This document shows, in pieces, positions 24,923 to 32,844 of a stretch of 36,604 nt of DNA. Numbering within the stretch: position 1 is the stretch's first letter; each line of letters opens with the position of its first letter. The notes under the pieces are model-generated. The model was not told the DNA's origin. It saw only the letters and a program-made list of their open reading frames with translations, and made no database searches. Position numbers and translations under genes: made by a program. Source of the DNA: Clostridia bacterium (lineage in GTDB: Bacteria > Bacillota > Clostridia > Oscillospirales > Butyricicoccaceae); NCBI GenBank assembly GCA_017559995.1, contig JAFYPP010000084.1, forward strand, positions 1 to 36,604. Reading direction: 5' to 3'.

Positions 24923-26740
24923 ATGAGCAAGAAACTCATCGCTCTGCTGATGGCTGCCATGATGCTGCTGTCCGTCGCTGCCGCTTGCGGCAAGACCGAG
25001 ACTCCCGGCACCGAAGCCACCCAGCCCGGCGAGAACACCCCCGCTAACGACTCCACCGCTGATGCCGGCAAGGTCTACAAGACCTACCTGACTTCCGAGG
25101 TTGCTTCTCTGAACTTCCTGGATAACGTCGACGGCAACTCCAGCACCCCCTCTTCCTACGCCATGTCTCAGATGTGGAAGATGTACCCCAACGAGGATGG
25201 TACCAACTACATCTGGATCGATGACCTGGCTGTCGGCGATCCCATCCAGGTCGACGACTACAACTGGCAGATCAAGCTGCGTGAAGGCGCTACCTGGCAG
25301 AACGGCGACCCCATTAATGCCGACACCTGGATGTTTACCTTCCAGCAGCAGCTGAATCCCAAGCTGCAGATGCGTATGGCCACCTTCCTGTACGATAACT
25401 CCGTCACCATCGTGAACGCTGAGAACTATCTGATGCAGGGTTCTGAGGGCTATCCCGCTACCGTTGCCTGGGAAGAAGTCGGTCTGAAGAAGGTTGACGA
25501 GTACACCATCCAGATCACCACCGAGGATGTGCACACCGATCCCGTCACCATCAAGAAGCACTTCGACAACCGTAACAACGTGCCCGTCCATCAGGGCATG
25601 TGGGAGCAGTGCATGAGCGCTGACGGTCTGACCACCTCCTACGGTTCCGACCTGGATCACTTTGTCGGCTGCGGCCCCTACGTCTTCTCCACTTGGGAGT
25701 ATGACTCCATCCAGATCTACACCAAGAACGAAGAGCACTGGAACGCCGACAAGTACAACTTCGACACCGTCGAAGTCCGTATCGTCCCCGAGATGAACGC
25801 TCGCGTTGAGCTGTTCGAGAAGGGTGATATCTTCTCCCTGTCTCCCGACGCCAACACCATCGAGTCCTACATCGATGACCCCCGTATGACCTCTTACGGT
25901 TCTACCTCTGTCACTCACATTGACATCAACTGCAAGAACCCCAACAACCCCATCTCCGGTTCTGTCAACTACCGTAAGGCCATCTACCACGCCATCGACC
26001 GTGAGCTGGCTGCTGCCTCTATCTTCGGTCACATGGAGCCCACCGGTGTTTACGTCAACACCCAGGCTGGTATGCTGTCTGAGTCCGCTCTGACCTACCG
26101 TGATTCCGAGTACGGCAACGCCGTCGAGGCCATGGTTGAGTCCTGGGGTCCCTACGGCTACAACCCCGAGATGGCTCTGGATTACCTGAACAAGGCTCTG
26201 GCTGAGTGCAACGTTTCCGATTCTCAGCTGCCCATCACCGTTAAGTACTGCATCGACGAGGGCGACACCGAGTGGAAGGCCCTGGGCGAGTACCTGATGG
26301 AGCAGTGGCCCACCATCTTCGAGGGCAAGATGAACCTGGAGATCGTTCCCTACGCCGGTATGTCCGCTACCGACTTCAAGCTGACCGGCGATGACAAGTG
26401 GGACCTGTCCCCCAACGATTGGGCTCGTTCCATGTCCCGTACCTATCCTCATACCTGCTTCTACTACTATCTGGAGTCCTACTCCGGCCGTCCCAACAAC
26501 TACATTGTTGCTGAGTTCGACGCCCAGTTCCAGGTTTGCGAAGACGCCAAGCTGGGCGACTACGACAACCTGCTGAAGGAGACCCAGAAGCTGGAAGAGC
26601 TGTATCTGGAGTACGTCATCCACGTCCCCATGTGCCAGTCTGTCAACTACGAGCTGTTTGCCGATCAGATCGTCCTGCCCGTTAAGACTTACATCCCCGG
26701 CTTCGGTTGGGGCGGCATCTACGGTGACCTGGCTGAGTAA
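24923..26740 (+). CDS. Peptide ABC transporter substrate-binding lipoprotein (SBP family 5), SBP2
   Basis: The 605-residue lipoprotein has signal MSKKLIALLMAAMMLLSVAAAC with lipobox VAAAC and Cys22, then a short Thr/Pro/Asn-rich linker and a family 5 solute-binding domain from ~50. Marks include WQIKLREGATWQNGDPINA near 110, RIVPEMNARVELFEKGD and TYIPGFGWG at the C-terminus. It captures oligopeptides or related ligands for the permease encoded immediately downstream. ATG at 24923 follows AAAAGGAG. Codon use is strongly biased (CGT, GGT, ATC, CTG), as in abundant proteins. A stable hairpin follows the stop before oppB, which would favour excess of binding protein over permease. It is closely similar to the SBP3 gene product, and more distantly to SBP1. 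Confidence 0.95.
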   Translation: MSKKLIALLMAAMMLLSVAAACGKTETPGTEATQPGENTPANDSTADAGKVYKTYLTSEVASLNFLDNVDGNSSTPSSYAMSQMWKMYPNEDGTNYIWIDDLAVGDPIQVDDYNWQIKLREGATWQNGDPINADTWMFTFQQQLNPKLQMRMATFLYDNSVTIVNAENYLMQGSEGYPATVAWEEVGLKKVDEYTIQITTEDVHTDPVTIKKHFDNRNNVPVHQGMWEQCMSADGLTTSYGSDLDHFVGCGPYVFSTWEYDSIQIYTKNEEHWNADKYNFDTVEVRIVPEMNARVELFEKGDIFSLSPDANTIESYIDDPRMTSYGSTSVTHIDINCKNPNNPISGSVNYRKAIYHAIDRELAAASIFGHMEPTGVYVNTQAGMLSESALTYRDSEYGNAVEAMVESWGPYGYNPEMALDYLNKALAECNVSDSQLPITVKYCIDEGDTEWKALGEYLMEQWPTIFEGKMNLEIVPYAGMSATDFKLTGDDKWDLSPNDWARSMSRTYPHTCFYYYLESYSGRPNNYIVAEFDAQFQVCEDAKLGDYDNLLKETQKLEELYLEYVIHVPMCQSVNYELFADQIVLPVKTYIPGFGWGGIYGDLAE

Positions 26741-26780
26741 TCTCTTTCCACCGTCTGATTTCAACGCTTAATCTCTGAAG

Positions 26781-26819
26781 GGAGCAGTGTTGCCGTGAAT
26801 TTACGGCAACACTTGCTCC
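26781..26819 (+). promoter_or_regulatory. Intercistronic hairpin between SBP2 and oppB
   Basis: A 16-bp stem (GGAGCAGTGTTGCCGT against its complement with a one-nt bulge) with a GAATTT loop. No T-tract follows, so it looks like an mRNA-stabilising or partial-termination element, as in operons where the binding protein is made in excess. A second, weaker inverted pair (GTTTAC / GTAAAC) lies at about 26834-26858. Confidence 0.75.
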
Positions 26820-26890
26820 AGTTATAAAACGAGTTTACGCTCGAATGTTGTAAACCGATCCTTGTTTTTCATAAGGAAAAGGAGAATGTA

Positions 26891-27838
26891 ATGAAATACG
26901 TACTTGAGCGAATCGGCGCGATGCTGCTGACCCTGTTCATGGTCATGACGCTGTCCTTCATGGTCATTCGACTGATGCCGATGAGCCTTTTTGAGAACCC
27001 TGAGGTCCCGAAGGAGATCCAGGAAAAACTGGAGGATAAGTTCCATCTGAACGATCCTCTGCCCGTCCAGTACTTCTACTTCATGGAAGGTATCGTTACC
27101 GGTCTGGATTTCGGTATCTCCGTCAAGCTGCGCCCCGGCCTGGATGTTTGGGGCATCATCGTCAGCCGTCTGCCCCCGACGATGCTGATCAACTTTATCT
27201 CGCTGTTCATCTCGATCCCTCTGGGTCTGATGTTCGGTATTATCGCCGCTCTGAAGCGTAATACCTGGGTGGACAGCCTGATCTCTGTTTTCGTTATTCT
27301 GTTTATTTCCGTTCCCTCTTTCGTTTTCGCATCTCTGCTGCAGTACGTCCTGACCTTTATCTTCCCCATCTTCCCCACGCTGTACGACTCTACTGCAACC
27401 ACGCTGAGCGCCATGATGTGGTCTCTGACTCTGCCCATTATCGCTCTGTCTCTGAGCCCCATCGCTACCCTGACCCGTTATCTGCGCGGTGAGCTGATCG
27501 AAAACATTTCTTCCGACTACATCCTGCTGGCCCGCACGAAGGGTCTGAGCCGTCCTCAGGCTATTGTGCGTCACGCCTTCCGTAACTCTATGATGCCCAT
27601 TACCAGCACTCTGGTCTCTCTGATCACCGGTATCATGGGCGGCTCTCTGGTCGTTGAGAGCATGTTCGCTATTCCCGGTACCGGCGGTATGCTGGTTAAG
27701 TCTATTTTCGCGGGCGACCACTTCCTGACCGTTGCGATCCTGATCTTCTACTCTGCGATCTCTCTGGTCACCATCCTGGTCGTTGACTTGTCTTACAGTC
27801 TGATTGATCCCCGCGTGCGTGTCGGAGGTGGCAAATAA
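26891..27838 (+). CDS. oppB: Peptide ABC transporter permease, OppB/DppB type
   Basis: The 315-residue membrane protein has six predicted helices: TM1 at ~8-28, then an extracytoplasmic loop of ~70 residues, then a five-helix core. The EAA loop that contacts the ATPase is DYILLARTKGLSRPQAIVRHAFRN in abbreviated sense (starts DYILLARTKGLS, ~210-233). It forms the channel with OppC. ATG at 26891 has AAAAGGAG upstream. The stop overlaps the oppC start by one nt (TAATG). It is in the operon after SBP2, 150 bp downstream of it and separated by the hairpin. Confidence 0.95.
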   Translation: MKYVLERIGAMLLTLFMVMTLSFMVIRLMPMSLFENPEVPKEIQEKLEDKFHLNDPLPVQYFYFMEGIVTGLDFGISVKLRPGLDVWGIIVSRLPPTMLINFISLFISIPLGLMFGIIAALKRNTWVDSLISVFVILFISVPSFVFASLLQYVLTFIFPIFPTLYDSTATTLSAMMWSLTLPIIALSLSPIATLTRYLRGELIENISSDYILLARTKGLSRPQAIVRHAFRNSMMPITSTLVSLITGIMGGSLVVESMFAIPGTGGMLVKSIFAGDHFLTVAILIFYSAISLVTILVVDLSYSLIDPRVRVGGGK

Positions 27839-28989
27839 TGATTATCGACAGAAACAATCTGCCCGAAGAACTGCTGAATCTGCCCGATTCCGCATTCGAA
27901 TCTCTGCACCAGGAAGACATCAAGGACGAAAAGTTCCAGACGAAGCCCGTCGGCTTCTTCAAGGATGCTATGATCCGTCTGAGCCACAGCAAGGTTTCCA
28001 TGCTGTCCGTCGCTCTGATCGTTCTGATCATCATTCTGGCTATCATCGTTCCCAATGTCACTGGTTACACCTATGTTGAGCAGAACATTGAGCTGAAGAA
28101 CCTGCCCCCCAAGATCCCCTTCCTGTGCGAGATGGGTATCGCCGACGGCGGCCGTGTTCTGGAGAAGCGTAAGGTTGAGGCCCTGTCCGATACCAGCCGT
28201 TATCCCGAAGGCTCCATCATCCGTATCGTCAAGGAGTACGAGCTGAAGGGCGTTCCCATGTGCGACGTCGAGGTCGACGCTTACGTCTACCAGGGCGCTC
28301 CCGACGATCAGTATCACTGGTTCGGTACCGACTACCTGGGCCGTGACCTGATGACCCGTCTGTTCCAGGGTACCCGTATCTCCCTGCTGATCGCTTTCTT
28401 CTCCGTTATCACCAACTGCATCATCGGTGTTGTTTACGGTGCTATCGCCGGTTACTACGGCGGCAAGGTGGACATGATCATGACCCACTTTGCGGAGATC
28501 CTGGACGGTATGCCCTACGTGGTCGTTGCCATTCTGTTCATGATTCTGTTCGGTTCCGGTATGATCTCCATCGTTCTGGCACTGACGATCACCGGCTGGA
28601 TCGGCACTTCCCGTATGATCCGTGCTCAGTTCTACCGTTATAAGGGCCGTGAGTACGTTCTGGCTGCCCGTACCCTGGGTGTGCCCGACTCCACTCTGAT
28701 CTTCCGTCATATCCTGCCCAACTGCGTTGGCCCCCTGATCACTCGTACCATGATCGCCATCCCCGGCGCTATCTTCTCCGAGTCCTTCCTGGCCTTCCTG
28801 GGTCTGGGTATCAAGGCCCCCAACCCCTCCATCGGCGTTCTGCTGTCCAACGGTCAGGACGTTCTGCTGCAGTATCCCTACCAGGTGCTGTTCCCCGCAG
28901 TTCTGATCTCTGTTCTGATGATCGCCTTCAACCTGTTCTCTAACGGTCTGCGTGACGCGCTCGACCCCACCAAACGCGGAGAGGAGTAA
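27838..28989 (+). CDS. oppC: Peptide ABC transporter permease, OppC/DppC type, with extracytoplasmic insert
   Basis: The 383-residue permease has a ~50-residue cytoplasmic N-terminus and TM1 at ~56-72. About 85 residues (77-160) then precede the family start of the core, HWFGTDYLGRDLMTRL (160-175), and five more helices follow. The EAA loop is at 271-294 (EYVLAARTLGVP, then RHILPN). Common OppC proteins are about 300 residues; the extra length is the external segment, which carries two Cys (C97, C142) and could interact with the binding proteins. Translationally coupled to oppB; oppD begins 6 bp after its stop. Confidence 0.95.
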   Translation: MIIDRNNLPEELLNLPDSAFESLHQEDIKDEKFQTKPVGFFKDAMIRLSHSKVSMLSVALIVLIIILAIIVPNVTGYTYVEQNIELKNLPPKIPFLCEMGIADGGRVLEKRKVEALSDTSRYPEGSIIRIVKEYELKGVPMCDVEVDAYVYQGAPDDQYHWFGTDYLGRDLMTRLFQGTRISLLIAFFSVITNCIIGVVYGAIAGYYGGKVDMIMTHFAEILDGMPYVVVAILFMILFGSGMISIVLALTITGWIGTSRMIRAQFYRYKGREYVLAARTLGVPDSTLIFRHILPNCVGPLITRTMIAIPGAIFSESFLAFLGLGIKAPNPSIGVLLSNGQDVLLQYPYQVLFPAVLISVLMIAFNLFSNGLRDALDPTKRGEE

Positions 28990-28995
28990 TCAACT

Positions 28996-30063
28996 ATGGC
29001 TGCTGAAAACATGAATCGCGAAGTTGTTTTGTCGGTCAAGGACCTGAAGGTCAACTTCCGTGCTTACGGCGGTCTGGTTCAGGCCGTTCGCGGTATCAGC
29101 TTTGATCTGTACCGTGGCGAGACCCTGGCCATCGTCGGCGAGTCCGGCTCCGGCAAATCCGTTAGTATCAAGGCCATCCTGGGCATTCTGGCCAACAACG
29201 CCATTATTGCCGATGGTTCCATTATGTATGACGGCATGGACCTGACCAAGGTCAAGGAAGATACCTTCCACGAGATCCGTGGTAACCGTATCGGTCTGAT
29301 CTTCCAGGATCCCCTGTCCGCTCTGAACCCCATCATGAAGATCGGTAATCAGATCACCGAGTCTCTGCGTCTGAACCGGAAGATGAAGAAGGACGAGGCC
29401 AAGAAGGTCGCTCTGGAACTGATGAAGTCCGTCGGTATCCCCGAGCCCGAGAAGCGCTTCGAACAGTATCCCTTCCAGTTCTCCGGCGGTATGCGTCAGC
29501 GTATCGTTATCGCCATCGCTCTGGCCGGCGACCCCGAGATCCTGATCTGCGACGAGCCCACCACCGCTCTGGACGTTACCGTTCAGGCCAAGATCCTGGA
29601 GCTGATCAACCAGATCAAGAAGGAGCGCAACCTGTCCGTTATCTTCATCACCCATGACCTGGGCGTCGTCGCCAACATGGCCGACCGCGTCAACGTCATG
29701 TACGCCGGTAAGGTCGTGGAGACCGGTACCGCCGAAGAGATCTTCTTCGAGCCTGCCCATCCCTACACCTGGGCTCTGCTGTCCTCCATGCCCGACCTGC
29801 ACACCAAGGATCGTCTGGATGCCATCCCCGGCACTCCTCCCAACATGATTTATCCTCCCAAGGGCGATGCCTTCGCTGCGCGTAACGCTTACGCCATGAA
29901 GATCGACTATGAGATGGATCCCCCCATGTTCAAGATCACTGACACCCATGCTGCCGCCACCTGGCTGCTGCATCCCAAGGCTGCTGCCAACGGCATCGAG
30001 ATGCCTGCCGGTCTGAAGGCCCGTATCGAGCGTATGAAAAGGAGTGGAGCATTAAATGGCTGA
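28996..30063 (+). CDS. oppD: Peptide ABC transporter ATPase, OppD/DppD type, lacking C-terminal Fe-S cysteines
   Basis: The 355-residue ATPase has Walker A GESGSGKS (48-55), Q-loop Gln104, signature FSGGMRQR (162-169), Walker B ILICDEP (182-188) and H-loop His220. The C-terminal oligopeptide (oligo_HPY) domain follows. In many OppD/DppD proteins this domain has four Cys that bind a [4Fe-4S] cluster. Here the aligned segment reads GDAFAARNAYAMKIDYE then ATWLLHPKA, with Asp291, Asn297, Asp304 and Thr322 at the expected Cys positions. It powers uptake with OppF. ATG at 28996 has GGAGAGGAG upstream; its stop overlaps the oppF start by 8 nt. Confidence 0.94.
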   Translation: MAAENMNREVVLSVKDLKVNFRAYGGLVQAVRGISFDLYRGETLAIVGESGSGKSVSIKAILGILANNAIIADGSIMYDGMDLTKVKEDTFHEIRGNRIGLIFQDPLSALNPIMKIGNQITESLRLNRKMKKDEAKKVALELMKSVGIPEPEKRFEQYPFQFSGGMRQRIVIAIALAGDPEILICDEPTTALDVTVQAKILELINQIKKERNLSVIFITHDLGVVANMADRVNVMYAGKVVETGTAEEIFFEPAHPYTWALLSSMPDLHTKDRLDAIPGTPPNMIYPPKGDAFAARNAYAMKIDYEMDPPMFKITDTHAAATWLLHPKAAANGIEMPAGLKARIERMKRSGALNG

Positions 30064-31009
30064 TTCTCAGTATATTCTGGAAGTAAATAACCTCTGCCAG
30101 CACTTCACCTCCGGCCGCGGCAAGAAGAAGCTGACTGTCAAGGCTGTTGACGACGTCACCTTTGGTGTCCGCCCTGCCGAGACCTTTGGTCTGGTTGGTG
30201 AGTCCGGCTGCGGTAAGACCACTACCGGTCGTACCATTATCCGTCTGTATAACCCCACCGGCGGCGAGGTCCTGTTCAATGGCCGCGATATCGCCGGCAA
30301 GATGAATCCCGATCTGCGCAAGTATCTGACCGATAACATTGCCATGATCTTCCAGGATCCCATCGAGTCCCTGAACCCCAAGATGACCATCGAAGAGATC
30401 ATCGGCGAAGGTCTGAAGGTTCGCGGCATGAAGGATCAGGCCGAGATCCGCAAGATGGTCGTTGACATGCTGCGCAAGGTCGGTCTGGTGGAAGAGCATG
30501 CCACCCGTTACCCCCACGAGTTCTCCGGCGGTCAGCGTCAGCGTATCGGTATTGCCCGTGCAATTATCGTTAAGCCCAAGATGATCATCGCCGACGAGCC
30601 CGTCTCCGCTCTGGACGTTTCCGTCCAGGCCCAGGTCATCAATCTGCTGAACGACCTGAAGGAAGAAATGGGTCTGACCATTCTGTTCGTCGCCCATAAC
30701 CTGTCTGTCGTTAAGTACTTCTCTGACCGCATCGGTGTTATGTACTTCGGTCACCTGGTAGAGGTCGCCAACGGCGAAGACCTGTACAAGAACCCCCTGC
30801 ATCCCTACACCAGAGCTCTGCTGTCTGCTATCCCCGAGCCCAACCCCATCACCGAGCGCACCCGTGTCCGTATCGACTACGTGCCCTCTCGTGACCACGA
30901 CTACAGCAACGAGCAGCCCTCCATGGTGGAAGTGGAACCCGAGCACTTTGTCTACTGCTCTCCCTCTGAGCTGGCAAAGTATCGTGAGCAGATCGCTGCC
31001 AATGCTTGA
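30056..31009 (+). CDS. oppF: Peptide ABC transporter ATPase, OppF/DppF type
   Basis: The 317-residue ATPase has Walker A GESGCGKTT (48-56), signature FSGGQRQR (156-163), Walker B MIIADEP (176-182), D-loop SALD and H-loop His214. A short oligopeptide C-terminal domain (~255-317) ends HFVYCSPSELAKYREQI. It pairs with OppD. ATG at 30056 lies within the last codons of oppD with AAAAGGAG ahead of it. Its stop overlaps the amidohydrolase start by 8 nt, tying hydrolase synthesis to transporter synthesis. Confidence 0.95.
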   Translation: MADSQYILEVNNLCQHFTSGRGKKKLTVKAVDDVTFGVRPAETFGLVGESGCGKTTTGRTIIRLYNPTGGEVLFNGRDIAGKMNPDLRKYLTDNIAMIFQDPIESLNPKMTIEEIIGEGLKVRGMKDQAEIRKMVVDMLRKVGLVEEHATRYPHEFSGGQRQRIGIARAIIVKPKMIIADEPVSALDVSVQAQVINLLNDLKEEMGLTILFVAHNLSVVKYFSDRIGVMYFGHLVEVANGEDLYKNPLHPYTRALLSAIPEPNPITERTRVRIDYVPSRDHDYSNEQPSMVEVEPEHFVYCSPSELAKYREQIAANA

Positions 31010-32597
31010 TCTGCTTCTCCAAAACGGCTTAATCTGTGATGGAACCGGAACGTCGCCCTTCGTGGGCGACGTTTCCATTAGGGACGGAAAAATCGTGGAG
31101 ATCGCCCCCCACATCACCGAAGAAGCCCGTGAGACCGTCGATGTGTCCGGCCTGGTGATCGCGCCGGCCTTCATCGATATGCACTCCCACTCCGACGCCT
31201 GGTTTATGGAGGACGATCGGTGCCAGGCCAAGCTCTACCAGGGCGTGGCAACCGAAGTGGTGGGTCAGTGCGGTTCTTCTCCCTTCCCCCGAAGCGTCAG
31301 CCAGGCATCCCGCATCCGACGGGAAGCCGAGGCCGGCAAGCTGTCCGCCATGGGCGCTTACCAGGCCGGCACCTTCGCCAAGCTGCTCCGCCTGAAGGGC
31401 GACCGGAAGATGTCCACCAACCTGGTGCAGTTCATCGGCCATAACGCCGTCCGCAACGGCGTGGTGGGTCCGCTGGCCCGTCCCGCGTGGGATGACGAGA
31501 TCAAGATCTCCCGTTTCCTGCTGGGCCAGGCCATCGAGCAGGGCGTCTGGGGTATGTCCCTGGGCCTGGGCTATGTGCCCGGTCTGTTCGCCGATAAGGC
31601 CGAACTGGCCTCGCTGATGGAAATGTGCTACATCGACGACATCATGGTGTCGGTGCATATGCGCAACGAGTGCGAGCGGGTGTTTGAGTCGCTGGAAGAG
31701 ATGATCGACCTGGCCAAACTGACCAAGGTTCGCCTGCACATCTCTCATTTGAAGCTGGGCGCCAAGGAAGTGTGGGGTAAAGCGGAAGAGCTTTATAACC
31801 GCATCCGACAGGCCAATGCCGAGGGTGCCCGCATCACCGCGGACCTGTATCCCTACAACGCCTGCTCCACCGGCCTGTCCAGCCGTCTGCCCGATTGGGC
31901 ACTGGACGGCGGCGGCGCCCGCTGCGCAAAGCGGCTGGAGCGCGAGCCGGAGTTCCGTGCGCAGGTGCTGGAGTATCTGCGTCCCCGTTACCCCGAAAAG
32001 GAGGACGGCGACCGCCTGTATATCGTCGGCACCGGCGGCAGATGCCCCGACATCGACGGCAAGACGGTGGGTCAGCTCAGCGAGGAGTGGAACCTGCCCG
32101 TTCCCGAAGCCATCGTGGAGACCCTGATCCGTACCGGCTGCGACGATGATTCCATCATCACCAATATGGACGAGAAGGACGTGCTGTGGCTGCTGGGCAG
32201 AAACGATCTGGCCATCGGCTCGGACGCCTCCTGCCGTCCCTTTGATCCCGCCGCCAGCGACGGCAAGCCCCATCCCCGGACCTTTGGCACCTTCCCCCGG
32301 TTCCTGCGTCTGTGCCGCGAGCACGACCTGTGCCCGGTGGAGACCGCCGTGCGCCGCATCACCCAGCTGCCCGCGAGCATCGTGGGCCTGAACGACCGCG
32401 GTGTGCTTAAGCCCGGTATGGTGGCCGATGTGACGGTGTTCAACAAGGATACTATCACCGATACCGCTACCTTTGATGAGCCTTTCCAGAAGCCTGTTGG
32501 CGTGGAACACGTCATCATGAACGGTGTGTTCGCCCTGAAAAACGGCGAGCAGACCGAGGAACGTTTGGGAGACTATCTGCTCAAGCCTTATCTGTAA
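31002..32597 (+). CDS. N-acyl-D-amino-acid deacylase (D-aminoacylase) family amidohydrolase
   Basis: The 531-residue cytosolic metal-dependent amidohydrolase has metal-ligand candidates in the D-aminoacylase pattern: His61-x-His63 (DMHSHSD), Cys90 in VGQCGSSPFP, His219 (VHMRNE), His249 (ISHLK) and catalytic Asp408 (GSDAS). The family block PHPRTFGTFPRFL is near 423-435. The urease-like beta-sandwich is formed by both termini. The family cleaves N-acyl-D-amino acids; relatives act on D-residue dipeptides or hydantoin-like rings. There is no signal peptide, so it acts on imported substrate. ATG at 31002 overlaps the oppF stop; the ribosome site is weak, implying coupling. The longer upstream frame runs through oppF and is not used. 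A strong terminator follows. Confidence 0.88.
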   Translation: MLDLLLQNGLICDGTGTSPFVGDVSIRDGKIVEIAPHITEEARETVDVSGLVIAPAFIDMHSHSDAWFMEDDRCQAKLYQGVATEVVGQCGSSPFPRSVSQASRIRREAEAGKLSAMGAYQAGTFAKLLRLKGDRKMSTNLVQFIGHNAVRNGVVGPLARPAWDDEIKISRFLLGQAIEQGVWGMSLGLGYVPGLFADKAELASLMEMCYIDDIMVSVHMRNECERVFESLEEMIDLAKLTKVRLHISHLKLGAKEVWGKAEELYNRIRQANAEGARITADLYPYNACSTGLSSRLPDWALDGGGARCAKRLEREPEFRAQVLEYLRPRYPEKEDGDRLYIVGTGGRCPDIDGKTVGQLSEEWNLPVPEAIVETLIRTGCDDDSIITNMDEKDVLWLLGRNDLAIGSDASCRPFDPAASDGKPHPRTFGTFPRFLRLCREHDLCPVETAVRRITQLPASIVGLNDRGVLKPGMVADVTVFNKDTITDTATFDEPFQKPVGVEHVIMNGVFALKNGEQTEERLGDYLLKPYL

Positions 32598-32603
32598 AAG
32601 AGG

Positions 32604-32635
32604 AGTCCGCAGCCAGCACGGCTGCGGACTTTTTG
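32604..32635 (+). terminator. Terminator of the transport-hydrolase operon
   Basis: An 11-bp perfect stem AGTCCGCAGCC / GGCTGCGGACT with a 5-nt loop and T run. Confidence 0.95.
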
Positions 32636-32704
32636 TTTTACGTTGCGAAATGATGAAAGCATAGAAGATTATGCGACGGTTTTCTTTGGAAAATACAGGA
32701 ACTC

Positions 32705-32733
32705 TTGACTTTTGGGGATCATAGGAGTATAAT
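32705..32733 (+). promoter_or_regulatory. Promoter of SBP3
   Basis: TTGACT (32705-32710), a 17-bp spacer and TATAAT (32728-32733). About 110 nt of leader follow. Confidence 0.85.
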
Positions 32734-32800
32734 TTCTGCGTATTGTGGGCGTTTATCCCCAGCGTTGTCCACTGGTGGGAAATGCCCGCGCAAAACAATG

Positions 32801-32820
32801 GTTCTTAATGTGATAAGAAC
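32801..32820 (+). promoter_or_regulatory. Hairpin in the SBP3 leader
   Basis: GTTCTTA and TAAGAAC pair perfectly around a 6-nt loop, about 10 nt before the AAAGGAGAG ribosome site. It differs in sequence from the SBP2 leader hairpin. It may affect ribosome access. Confidence 0.45.
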
Positions 32821-32844
32821 AACATTTTGAAAGGAGAGCCCCTA

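Noticed and set aside
24674-26764. 696-codon minus-strand ORF opposite SBP2 (and similar ones at 12977-14623 and 32842-34563)
   Set aside because: All three are antisense to SBP genes and resemble each other only because the SBPs do. No ribosome sites or plausible domains.
32678-32696. CodY-like box (TTTTC ... GAAAA) upstream of the SBP3 promoter
   Set aside because: The half-sites are four nt apart rather than one as in the CodY consensus; too weak to call.
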